Assembly: GCF_014174305.1 (NCBI RefSeq)
Contig: NZ_JABEQH010000018.1
Span: 1 to 64,000 of the forward strand
Direction of reading: 5' to 3'
DNA from: Gluconacetobacter johannae
GTDB taxonomy: Bacteria; Pseudomonadota; Alphaproteobacteria; Acetobacterales; Acetobacteraceae
DNA: 64,000 bases
The notes beneath the pieces were generated by a model that worked only from the letters and a program-made list of their open reading frames with translations, was not told where the DNA came from and made no database searches. Position numbers and translations under genes: made by a program. Below are positions 37,827 to 45,571 of the stretch, one piece after another; positions within the stretch are counted from its first letter, which is position 1, and each line of letters begins with the position of its first letter.

Positions 37827-39455
37827 TCAGCGCTTGCCCTTGCGCCGCTTCTCCTTCGCGGCGGCCTGCGACGGGGCGGAGGCGCCGCCGCGCGCGCGGT
37901 CCAGGACGAAGCGCGCGTAATCGTCCATGTCGCCGTCGAAGGGCGCCACCGTATTGTCGGCGGCGAGCCAGAGCCGGTCGGCCACCAGTTCCATCAGCGA
38001 CCGGTCGTGGGTAATCAGGATCACCGCGCCCTCGTAATCGTTCAGCGCGTCCAGCAGGGCGCGGCGGCTGTCGATGTCCAGATGGTTCGTCGGTTCGTCC
38101 AGGATCAGCAGGTGCGGGGCGGCCATCGCCACCATGTTCAGCAGCAGGCGCGCGCGTTCGCCGCCCGACAGGGCCTCGACCGTCGTGCCCTGTTTCTCGA
38201 AATGGATGCCGAACTGCGCCAGGCGCGAGCGATGGGACTGGTCGCTGTCGGTCGGGCGGGCGGCACGGATGATGTCCAGCGGCGTATCGGAGGGATTCAG
38301 GGCCTCGATCTGGTGCTGGTGGAACCAGCCGACCTCCATCCGCCCGGATCGCGTCACCCGTCCGGACCGGGCGGCCAGCGCGCCGGCGGCCATCTTGGCG
38401 AAGGTCGATTTGCCGGCGCCGTTCACCCCCAGCAGCCCGATCCGGTCGTCCACATCCAGCCGCAGGTCCAGCCCCGCCAGGACGGGCGCGTCGTCGCCAT
38501 AGCCGATCTCGACCCCCTCCAGCCGCATCAGCGGCGGGGCCAGCGGGCGCGGCGGCGAGGGCAGGATGAAGGGGGAAACCCGGGCCTCGATCGTGGTGGC
38601 GACGGGTTCCAGCTTGGCCAGGCGCTTCATGCGGCTTTGCGCCTGCGCGGCCTTGCTGGCCTTGGCCTTGAAGCGGTCGACGAAGGATTGCAGGTGGGCG
38701 CGCTCGGCCTCCTGCTTGGCGCGGGTGGCGCTTTGCAGGCGGATCTTCTCGGCGCGCTGGTGCTCGAACGAATCATAGCCGCCGCTGTACAGTTCCAGCT
38801 TGCCTTCGGTGACGTGCAGGGTGAAATCGACCGAATTGTTCAGCAGCTCCCGGTCGTGGCTGATGATGAGCGCGGAATGCGGATAGCGCGCCAGCCGGGC
38901 CTCGAGCCACAATGCGCCTTCCAGGTCCAGATAGTTCGTCGGCTCGTCCAGCAGCAGCAGGTCGGGCTGTGAAAACAGGGCGGCGGCCAGCGCCACGCGC
39001 ATCCGCCATCCGCCCGAGAACTCGGCCATCGGCCGGTCGAGGTCGGCGGTGGAGAAGCCCAGCCCGTTCAGGATCTCGGCGGCGCGGGCGGGCGCGCTGT
39101 CGGCGTCGATCTCGATCAGGCGCGACCAGATGTCGCCCATGCGTTCGGGTTCGGCGGTCTCCAGTTCCGCCATCAGCGCCGCGCGTTCGGTGTCGGCGGC
39201 CAGGATCGTATCGATCACGCTGGTGGGCGTCGCGGGATGTTCCTGGTCCACGGCGGCGACCCGGGCGGCCTTGGGGATCGCGATCTCGCCGGAATCCGGC
39301 TGCAACTCGCCCATGATAAGCTTGAACAGGGTCGATTTGCCGACCCCGTTGCGTCCGACCAGGCTGACTTTCGACGGGTTCGGCAAGGTCACCGAGGCAC
39401 GGTCAAAGAAGCGCCGCCCCCAGGCGTTGAAGACGAGAGAGTCGATCTGAAGCAT
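37827..39455 (-). CDS. ABC-F family ATPase (Uup/YheS-like)
   Basis: About 542 residues from the ATG at 39455 (MLQIDSLVFNAWG); an ATG 12 bases upstream is also in frame. Two ABC domains without membrane segments: Walker A VGRNGVGKSTLF and LLGVNGAGKSTFA, signature FSGGWRMRV and LSGGERARL, Walker B LLLLDEPTNYLD and LLILDEPTNHLD. The ~80-residue linker between them is rich in Lys, Arg, Ala and Glu, the P-site tRNA interaction motif of ABC-F factors, which act on stalled or initiating ribosomes. The C-terminus is Lys/Arg rich (KEKRRKGKR). Which paralogue it is cannot be settled by eye. Confidence 0.93.
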   Translation of the reverse strand: MLQIDSLVFNAWGRRFFDRASVTLPNPSKVSLVGRNGVGKSTLFKLIMGELQPDSGEIAIPKAARVAAVDQEHPATPTSVIDTILAADTERAALMAELETAEPERMGDIWSRLIEIDADSAPARAAEILNGLGFSTADLDRPMAEFSGGWRMRVALAAALFSQPDLLLLDEPTNYLDLEGALWLEARLARYPHSALIISHDRELLNNSVDFTLHVTEGKLELYSGGYDSFEHQRAEKIRLQSATRAKQEAERAHLQSFVDRFKAKASKAAQAQSRMKRLAKLEPVATTIEARVSPFILPSPPRPLAPPLMRLEGVEIGYGDDAPVLAGLDLRLDVDDRIGLLGVNGAGKSTFAKMAAGALAARSGRVTRSGRMEVGWFHQHQIEALNPSDTPLDIIRAARPTDSDQSHRSRLAQFGIHFEKQGTTVEALSGGERARLLLNMVAMAAPHLLILDEPTNHLDIDSRRALLDALNDYEGAVILITHDRSLMELVADRLWLAADNTVAPFDGDMDDYARFVLDRARGGASAPSQAAAKEKRRKGKR

Positions 39456-39583
39456 GAGGCAGGCCACACCGTTCGGGACAAAAGGACGGGACAGGACAGG
39501 GCGCGCGTTGCCGCGCCCCGTGGGTCTGATGCCCCGGTGTTCTAGGGTATGGTCGGGGAATTGGCGAGGCGCTTTCTCCGGAT

Positions 39584-39709
39584 CGGGCGTTGCCCGAACC
39601 CACCCGTTACCCAGGATCCGGGGCCTGAGGCCCTGGACCCCGATCAGGGAAAAACGACTGGGTTTCCAAAGGGCCGAGCCCTTTGGCGGGTTTCAGGGCA
39701 GCGCCCTGA
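39584..39709. repeat. modular hairpin repeat, copy D (four hairpins)
   Basis: Contains TCGGGC-GTT-GCCCGA (39584-39598), GGGCC-TGA-GGCCC (39622-39634), CCAAAGGGC-CGA-GCCCTTTGG (39667-39687) and CAGGGC-AGC-GCCCTG (39695-39709). It lies just downstream of the chemoreceptor gene and upstream of the ABC-F gene. The stretch ACGACTGGGTTTCCAAAGGG is identical to copy G over 20 bases. Confidence 0.83.
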
Positions 39710-39739
39710 GCCGTGCCGCCGAGGCGCGCGCGTCGATAT

Positions 39740-41980
39740 TCAGCGGCTCTTGGCGGAATTGACGAGTTTTGAAGTTTTCTCCTGAGGCTGGGGCGTCGCA
39801 CGAAGCGTCTCCGGCTCGCCGATATGGAACTCCCCGACCAGGCGGGACAGTACGGTTGCCTCCTTGTTCAAGGAATGGGAGGCCGCGCTCGACTGTTCGG
39901 ACATCGCGGCATTCTGCTGGGTCACGCGATCCATCTGGCTCATGGTGGCATTGACCTCGCTCAGTCCGCTTGCCTGGTCCCGCGCCGCCAGTGAGATCCG
40001 GGAAATGAATTCGCTGAGCCGCCCGACCTGGCTGACGATGCGGTCCAGCGCAGTGCCCGTTTCGCCAACCAGCTTCACGCCGCGACCGATTTGCTCGCTG
40101 GACGTGGAGATCAGGGCTTTTATCTGCTTGGAGGCCTCGGACGACCGTTCGGACAGCGCCCGCACCTCGGTGGCGACGATGGCGAAGCTGCGGCCGGCGT
40201 TGCCCGCCCGGGCGGCCTCGACCGCCGCGTTGACCGCCAGAAGATTGGTCTGGAACGCTATTTCATCAATCAGCCCGAGAATGTGCCGGATTTCACCGAC
40301 CGCGTCCTTTATTCCGGCCATTGCCGCGACAGTCTGCTTCACCACCACGCCGGAGTGCTCGGCGTCGGCCGAGGCGCTGCTGACAAGCGTATCGGCGACA
40401 CTTGCCCCCTCGGCGGTCTTCCGGACGGTGGCCGTGATCTGGTTCAGGGCGGCGGTGGTTTCTTCCAGGCTGGCGGCCTGCTGTTCGTTCCGTCGGGACA
40501 GATCCTCCGAGGCCACGGCGATCTGCGATGAACCGGCCGTCACGCTCCGTGCCGAGAACGCAATGGATGTTATGACCTCCTGCAGCTTGTCCATTGCGAT
40601 ATTGAAATCTTCACGAAGCACCTCGTATTCGGGCGCGAAGCGTGCACGCAGGCGAAACAGCAGGTCGCCACCGGCGAGACGCTCCAGCCCGTTTCCCAAC
40701 GCCTTGACGACGTCTTGCAATTCGGCGGCTCGGGCGGCCTGCGTGGCCTGGGCTTCGGCGCGCAGCACCTCGGCCTGGCGACGGCTCTCGGCAGCCGCCT
40801 CCTCGTTGCGCCGGCCCGTGGCCAGGGCAACGCGGAAACCGTCGAGGGCGACCGCGATGGTGCCGGTTTCATCGCGTCGGTGCTGGCCCATGACGGGCCG
40901 GGCGTAATCGCCGCGGCTGAGCGTCTCGACCGAAGCCAGCAGGGATTCCATCGGGCGGCGGACCAGCACGACGACCATCAGATAGAGCGTCCCCAGGACA
41001 AGGAGCGCGGTGACGATCCCCCCCAGGATCATCATCCTGACGTCCTGCCAGACCGGCGTCGCAAACACGTCTTCGGGGATATCGACGATGATGGCCCACG
41101 TCGTCTTGAGATTCGGGATGGCGAACGGATAGATCACGCGTTCGATGGTCCTGCCGTGGATTTCGTGCAGGATACGGGAGCGACCGTCGGCGAGGGCCGC
41201 GGCGAGTTCCCTGGCGCCGTCCCCCGCATAGGCCGTCATCAGAAGATGCGCGTCCGGATTGGTCACCCAGGTGCCGTTTCCGGACACCAGCATGACATGA
41301 CCGCTGCCGAAGGGCCGCATGGTGCCCAGCATGCGCGAAAGCCGGTCGAGGGGCGCGTCGATCCCGGTGACGCCGATCGCCTTGCCGCCGAATTTCACCG
41401 GATAGGCAAAGGAAACCATCTCGATGTTGCTGCCTTCATCGACATAGGGTTCGGTAATGATGCCCTTGCCCTGCGACATCGGCAGTGTGTACCACGACTG
41501 CGAATAATGGGCCGGCAATGCCGAGAATTCGAGCTTGCCGTCGCTTCCGCGCAGCCAGTAGGGATTGAAGATCCCGGACGTGTTGTCCCCTGGCGCCTTT
41601 GGATCGCTCGTTCCGTCGAAGCCGAGCGGGGCCTCTTCCATCCACGAGCCATAGAGATCGGGGAACCGGCGTTCGTTCATCCGGAGCATGGCCACGATGA
41701 GGCCACGGTCATGCAACCCGGCCTCATGCGCGGCTTCCACGGCGCCGCTCATCAGGTTTGCCGCCGAATTCTGCTCGGCCAGCTTTGTCGCGACTTCATT
41801 GGCGGCGATCTGCGCCTCGGCCTCGGCCTGGGCATATACGAAACCTTCGACGCGTGTCTTGGTGGTCCAGGCCAGCAATGCGATCGCGCAGCAAAGAATG
41901 ACGGCGAATGCGGCCCCGGCGGTGCCTATCAACTTATGGGAAAGGGATTCAAAAAACCGTCTCTGCGGGACAGGCGTCAT
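39740..41980 (-). CDS. methyl-accepting chemotaxis protein
   Basis: 746 residues from the ATG at 41980 (GAGAAG upstream); an ATG at 41998 is an alternative. An N-terminal membrane helix (AAFAVILCCAIALLAW), a ~300-residue periplasmic dCache-like sensor (SWYTLPMSQGKGIITEPYVD, MVSFAYPVKFGGKAIGVTGID), a second helix (ILGGIVTALLVLGTLYLMVVV), HAMP, and the signalling domain with hairpin tip EIAFQTNLLAVNAAVEAARA. The dCache motif pattern suggests an amino acid or amine-type ligand, but the ligand is not identifiable. No che genes are in the window. Confidence 0.93.
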   Translation of the reverse strand: MTPVPQRRFFESLSHKLIGTAGAAFAVILCCAIALLAWTTKTRVEGFVYAQAEAEAQIAANEVATKLAEQNSAANLMSGAVEAAHEAGLHDRGLIVAMLRMNERRFPDLYGSWMEEAPLGFDGTSDPKAPGDNTSGIFNPYWLRGSDGKLEFSALPAHYSQSWYTLPMSQGKGIITEPYVDEGSNIEMVSFAYPVKFGGKAIGVTGIDAPLDRLSRMLGTMRPFGSGHVMLVSGNGTWVTNPDAHLLMTAYAGDGARELAAALADGRSRILHEIHGRTIERVIYPFAIPNLKTTWAIIVDIPEDVFATPVWQDVRMMILGGIVTALLVLGTLYLMVVVLVRRPMESLLASVETLSRGDYARPVMGQHRRDETGTIAVALDGFRVALATGRRNEEAAAESRRQAEVLRAEAQATQAARAAELQDVVKALGNGLERLAGGDLLFRLRARFAPEYEVLREDFNIAMDKLQEVITSIAFSARSVTAGSSQIAVASEDLSRRNEQQAASLEETTAALNQITATVRKTAEGASVADTLVSSASADAEHSGVVVKQTVAAMAGIKDAVGEIRHILGLIDEIAFQTNLLAVNAAVEAARAGNAGRSFAIVATEVRALSERSSEASKQIKALISTSSEQIGRGVKLVGETGTALDRIVSQVGRLSEFISRISLAARDQASGLSEVNATMSQMDRVTQQNAAMSEQSSAASHSLNKEATVLSRLVGEFHIGEPETLRATPQPQEKTSKLVNSAKSR

Positions 41981-42085
41981 GTAGCTGGCTTCTCTCATGC
42001 GAAGAAGGTTTAAGGATTTATTTCTGGATAATTCACTTTTGTAAGTCAATGCGACTCCGCAAGGACATGTCTGCCGTCCGCACCG

Positions 42086-42140
42086 TGCATCCCAGGGGCG
42101 CATCCCAGGGGGCGCGTCCCAGTGGGTGCGTCCTGGTGCG
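42086..42140. repeat. four tandem copies of a ~13-base unit
   Basis: GTGCATCCCAGGG, GCGCATCCCAGGG, GGCGCGTCCCAGTG and GTGCGTCCTGGTG follow each other with little or no gap, becoming more divergent left to right. They lie between the divergent chemoreceptor and catalase genes. They could be slippage-born or bind a regulator; I cannot tell. Confidence 0.6.
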
Positions 42141-42263
42141 ATCGCACAAAACGGTGAGGCGTCGCGCGGCGTTGCCGATACGGGATTCACCGGACGGATG
42201 AACGATCGGCGGCAGGGGCGCGTTGTCTGGCCTCCAGAAGCCGGGCAGGTCGGAGAAGGCGCG

Positions 42264-43382
42264 ATGACAGAGCCGCGAAGCGGGCCGCGAAAGGAGGGCG
42301 GGGCGTCCGGACCCGCGTCCCTGTTCGATCCGGGGACGCTGCTGCGCCTGGGGGCGATCGGCCTGGTCATGATGGGGGTCGTGACCGCCTTCGCCTGGAG
42401 CGCCGGGTGGCTGTCGCCGCGCCGGCTGACGCAGGCGCGGATGATGGACGCCCTGGCGGCGGTGGACGGCGTCCATCCCGGCTTCCGGCGCAACCACGCC
42501 AAGGGGGTGTGCGTCGCCGGCTGGTTCGAGAGCAGCGGCCAGGCCGCGTCGCTGTCGAAGGCGGCCGTGTTCCGGCCCGTCCGCTCGGCGGTGATCGGGC
42601 GCTTCGCGCTGGCGGGCGGCATGCCGTTCCAGGCCGACGCCCCGGCCAAGGTGCGGAGCATGGCGTTACGCATCATGCCCCCCGACGGGGCGGAATGGCG
42701 CATGGGGATCAACGACATTCCGGTGTTCGTCGCGCGGACGGCGCGGGAATTCCGCGACCTGCTGCTGGCGACCCGCCCCGACCCCGCGACGGGCAAGCCC
42801 GATCCGGCGCGGGTGGGGCCGTTCCTGGCCGGCCATCCGGACGTCGCGCGTGCGCTGGCCCTGGTGGGCGCGCGCCCCATCTCCCCGGGCTTTGGCGACG
42901 ACACCTATCGCAGTCTCGACGCCTTCCGCTTCATCAACGCGGATGGCGTCTCCACCCCGGTACGCTGGGAGATGGCGCCGATGCAGCCGGGAGGACCCGC
43001 AGGCGCCGTGACCGGCCAGGATTATCTGTTCGACGACCTGCTCACCGCCCTGGGCCGGCATCCGCTGTCCTGGCGGCTGATGGTGACAATCGGCGCGCCG
43101 TCCGACCCGACGGCCGATCCGACCCTGCCGTGGCCTGCCGACCGCCGGCAGGTCGAGGCCGGAACCCTGACCCTGGACGTCGCGCAGAGCGAGGATGGCG
43201 GGCTGTGCACCGGCATCACCTACGACCCGCTGGTGCTGCCGCCCGGCATCGCACCGTCGGACGACCCGATCCCGGCCGCGCGATCGGCGGCCTATATGCG
43301 CTCGTTCACCCTGCGCGCGGGCGAGGTCAAGCTGCCCAGCGCCATTACCCCCGCGATGATCGCGGCGAAGGAAAGGCCATGA
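42264..43382 (+). CDS. catalase-family peroxidase (SrpA-like), membrane-anchored or exported
   Basis: 372 residues, start supported by GGAGAAGG just upstream of the ATG at 42264. A hydrophobic segment at ~32-50 (LGAIGLVMMGVVTAFAWSAG) precedes the catalase fold, so the enzyme faces the periplasm. The distal haem histidine is in RRNHAKGVCVAGWFESSG, and DDTYRSLDAFRFINADG and TPVRWEM are typical of the minimal catalase/SrpA group, which mostly act as haem peroxidases. It is coupled by a 4-base overlap to a cytochrome b561, which may supply electrons from quinol. Confidence 0.88.
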   Translation: MTEPRSGPRKEGGASGPASLFDPGTLLRLGAIGLVMMGVVTAFAWSAGWLSPRRLTQARMMDALAAVDGVHPGFRRNHAKGVCVAGWFESSGQAASLSKAAVFRPVRSAVIGRFALAGGMPFQADAPAKVRSMALRIMPPDGAEWRMGINDIPVFVARTAREFRDLLLATRPDPATGKPDPARVGPFLAGHPDVARALALVGARPISPGFGDDTYRSLDAFRFINADGVSTPVRWEMAPMQPGGPAGAVTGQDYLFDDLLTALGRHPLSWRLMVTIGAPSDPTADPTLPWPADRRQVEAGTLTLDVAQSEDGGLCTGITYDPLVLPPGIAPSDDPIPAARSAAYMRSFTLRAGEVKLPSAITPAMIAAKERP

Positions 43383-43933
43383 ACCCCGTTGTCCGCTTTT
43401 CCGCCCTGGCGCGGGTGCTGCACTGGCTGATGGCGGCGATGGTCCTGGGCATGCTGTTCGTCGGCGTGTTCATGGCCGCGACCGAAGGGCCGGCCTATGC
43501 CAGGCTGGTCGCCCTGCACCGCCCGATGGGCGTCGCGATCCTGCTGCTGGCCTGCGTGCGGCTGGCCAACCGCCTGCTGGTGCCGCCGCCGCCGCTGCCG
43601 GCCGGCATGCCGCGGGTCCAGCGGATCGCCGCCCTCGGTTCGCACATCATGCTCTACGCGCTGATGTTCGCCATGCCGCTGGTCGGCTGGGGGATGCTGT
43701 CGGCGGGGGCCTATCCGGTCGTGCTGTGGGGGCCGGTGCGGCTGCCGCCGATCCTGCCGCACGATCCGGCGTTGTTCGCGGCGCTGCGCCACCTGCATGG
43801 CTGGCTGGCCTTTACCCTGTTCGGCGTGATCGTCATCCATCTGGGCGCGGCGCTGTTGCATGGGCTGATCCTGCGGGACGGAGTCTTTGCGGCGATGGCC
43901 TCGTGGCGGCGCGGCCGGCGGGACGGCATCTGA
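43379..43933 (+). CDS. cytochrome b561 family protein
   Basis: 184 residues, four membrane helices. Haem-ligand histidines are in ARVLHWLMAA, ARLVALHRPMG, RHLHGWLAF and VIVIHLGAALLHG, the pattern of bacterial cytochrome b561/YodB proteins that move electrons between quinol and periplasmic partners. Its ATG overlaps the catalase stop (ATGA), pointing to a two-component quinol peroxidase. Confidence 0.92.
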   Translation: MNPVVRFSALARVLHWLMAAMVLGMLFVGVFMAATEGPAYARLVALHRPMGVAILLLACVRLANRLLVPPPPLPAGMPRVQRIAALGSHIMLYALMFAMPLVGWGMLSAGAYPVVLWGPVRLPPILPHDPALFAALRHLHGWLAFTLFGVIVIHLGAALLHGLILRDGVFAAMASWRRGRRDGI

Positions 43934-43957
43934 CAGGGACGGGTGGGCGAGACCGGC

Positions 43958-44344
43958 ATGATTGCCCATTTTTCCGATCACGCCGCCAACGAGCGGACCT
44001 TCCTGGCCTGGATCCGCACCGCGCTGGCCGTCATGGCGTTCGGGTTTCTTGTCGAACGGTTCGACCTGTTCCTCCAGGTTGCGGCGGCGTCGCTGGGCGG
44101 CCACCGCGTCTTCGTCGGCCGGCACCTGTTCGGCGATATCGTCGGCCTGCTGCTGTTGCTGCTGGGCGGGGCGATGATGGTGGTCGCGACCCTGCGGTAC
44201 CGGCGGATCCGTCGCGGGATCGAGGCACAGGACATGCAGGCGGGCGGCGGTGGCCGGACCGACCTTGTCCTGATCGGGATCCTGCTGTTGCTGGGCGGCG
44301 CGCTGTTTGTCTATCTGGCCTACAATGTCCTGGCGTCGCCGTAA
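43958..44344 (+). CDS. DUF202/YidH family membrane protein
   Basis: 128 residues from the ATG at 43958 (a GTG at 43943 is possible). DHAANERTFLAWIRTALAVMAFG is the DUF202 signature, followed by two more helices (IVGLLLLLLGGAMMVVATLRY and LVLIGILLLLGGALFVYLAY). Small inner-membrane protein of unknown role. It follows the cytochrome b561 by 24 bases and probably shares its transcript. Confidence 0.88.
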   Translation: MIAHFSDHAANERTFLAWIRTALAVMAFGFLVERFDLFLQVAAASLGGHRVFVGRHLFGDIVGLLLLLLGGAMMVVATLRYRRIRRGIEAQDMQAGGGGRTDLVLIGILLLLGGALFVYLAYNVLASP

Positions 44345-44500
44345 GGACATGCCATTGCCCGATCAGATTAAAAGAAAAATTAAAATATAGTTGCGCGGCG
44401 GCAAACTGCCTTAGGCTGTCGCCGTGGCCGGGTGTCCGCGTTGCGCGCGTGCCGGTCTGAGGACACGGGCATAACGCTTGCGCGCGGCGGTGGTGGGTCG

Positions 44501-45571
44501 ATGAGGCATGCGGGGCCGGGATCGGGAATGTGGCATCCTGTCTGGCTGCTGGCCGGCCTGCTGGCCCTTTTGTACATCCCCCCGGCGCGCGCCGTGTCGC
44601 TGAACCTGCTGATCTGGGAGTGGGACCTCGATCCCGGCCTGGTGAAGGCATGGACCGGCACGACCGGAACCGAACTGAACCAGATCATCTTCGACAATGG
44701 GGAGCGGCGCGACCTGCTGATTGCCAGTGCCGACGCGCCGATCGACATGGCGGTCATCGACAGCGCCCATATCGACGCGCTGGGCCAACGCGGGCTGCTG
44801 GTCGATCAGGACCGGTATCCCCTGCCCCCCGAGGCACGGAGCGAGGCACGGTGGCGGTCGATGTGCGGCCGGTACGGCATTCCCTATATCTGGGGGGGCA
44901 CCGGCATCGTCTATCGCGCCGACCGGGTGAGCACCCCCCCGGAATCATGGGCCGACCTGCTGCGCCCCGCGCCCGCCCTGGCGGGCCATGTCGCGATGAC
45001 CGACGACCAGGAGGAGATTCTGGCTGCGGCCCTGGGGTTTCTGGGCCGGCCGATGTACAGCGGCGACCCCGAGGAGCTGAAGCAGGCGTTTGCGATCCTG
45101 AAGGCGCAGGTTCCGGCCGTGCTGACCTACAGCCTGCCGGTCACCGCGCAGCAGGAGAAAAGCTTTCGCGACCGGATCTTCATCGGGCTGGGCAATTCGG
45201 GGGACCAGAGAACCCTGAACATGACCAGCGGCGGGTCGCGGTCATGGCGATTCGTAACCCCCCGGGATGGCGCCATACTGTGGGTGGACTGCCTGGCCGT
45301 CCTGGCCCGGTCCCCCCATCCGGATCTGGCGGAGCGCTTCATCGCCTTCCTCGCCCGTCCGGACAATGCCGCCCGGAACGCGATTTTCCTGCAACAGCCG
45401 ACGACGAACCTTCATGCCGCCGCCCTGCTGCCGCAGACGATGCGGGACGACCCGCAGATCTATCCGCCGGCGGGGATTCCGGTCACGTATCGCCGGTCCG
45501 CGCCGACGGACAGCCTGCCGCTCCGTCGTCGGATCCTGAGCGCCCTGATCGCCATTCATGACGCTCAATAA
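44501..45571 (+). CDS. PotD-like periplasmic (polyamine-type) binding protein
   Basis: 356 residues with a signal peptide (about 1-31, ending YIPPARAVS). The mature start LNLLIWEWDLDPGLVKAW, then MAVIDSAHIDALGQRGLL and GIPYIWGGTGIVYRAD follow the spermidine/putrescine-binding PotD fold (ABC substrate-binding type 2). No ABC permease or ATPase is nearby. Instead its last 14 bases overlap a membrane diguanylate cyclase, as in the NspS-MbaA pair of Vibrio where a PotD-like protein without transport function signals polyamine levels. AT-rich DNA at 44365-44395 likely holds the promoter. Confidence 0.85.
   Translation: MRHAGPGSGMWHPVWLLAGLLALLYIPPARAVSLNLLIWEWDLDPGLVKAWTGTTGTELNQIIFDNGERRDLLIASADAPIDMAVIDSAHIDALGQRGLLVDQDRYPLPPEARSEARWRSMCGRYGIPYIWGGTGIVYRADRVSTPPESWADLLRPAPALAGHVAMTDDQEEILAAALGFLGRPMYSGDPEELKQAFAILKAQVPAVLTYSLPVTAQQEKSFRDRIFIGLGNSGDQRTLNMTSGGSRSWRFVTPRDGAILWVDCLAVLARSPHPDLAERFIAFLARPDNAARNAIFLQQPTTNLHAAALLPQTMRDDPQIYPPAGIPVTYRRSAPTDSLPLRRRILSALIAIHDAQ

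Noticed and set aside
42086-42140. CRISPR array
   Set aside because: The units are 13-14 bases with no spacers between them and there are no cas genes.
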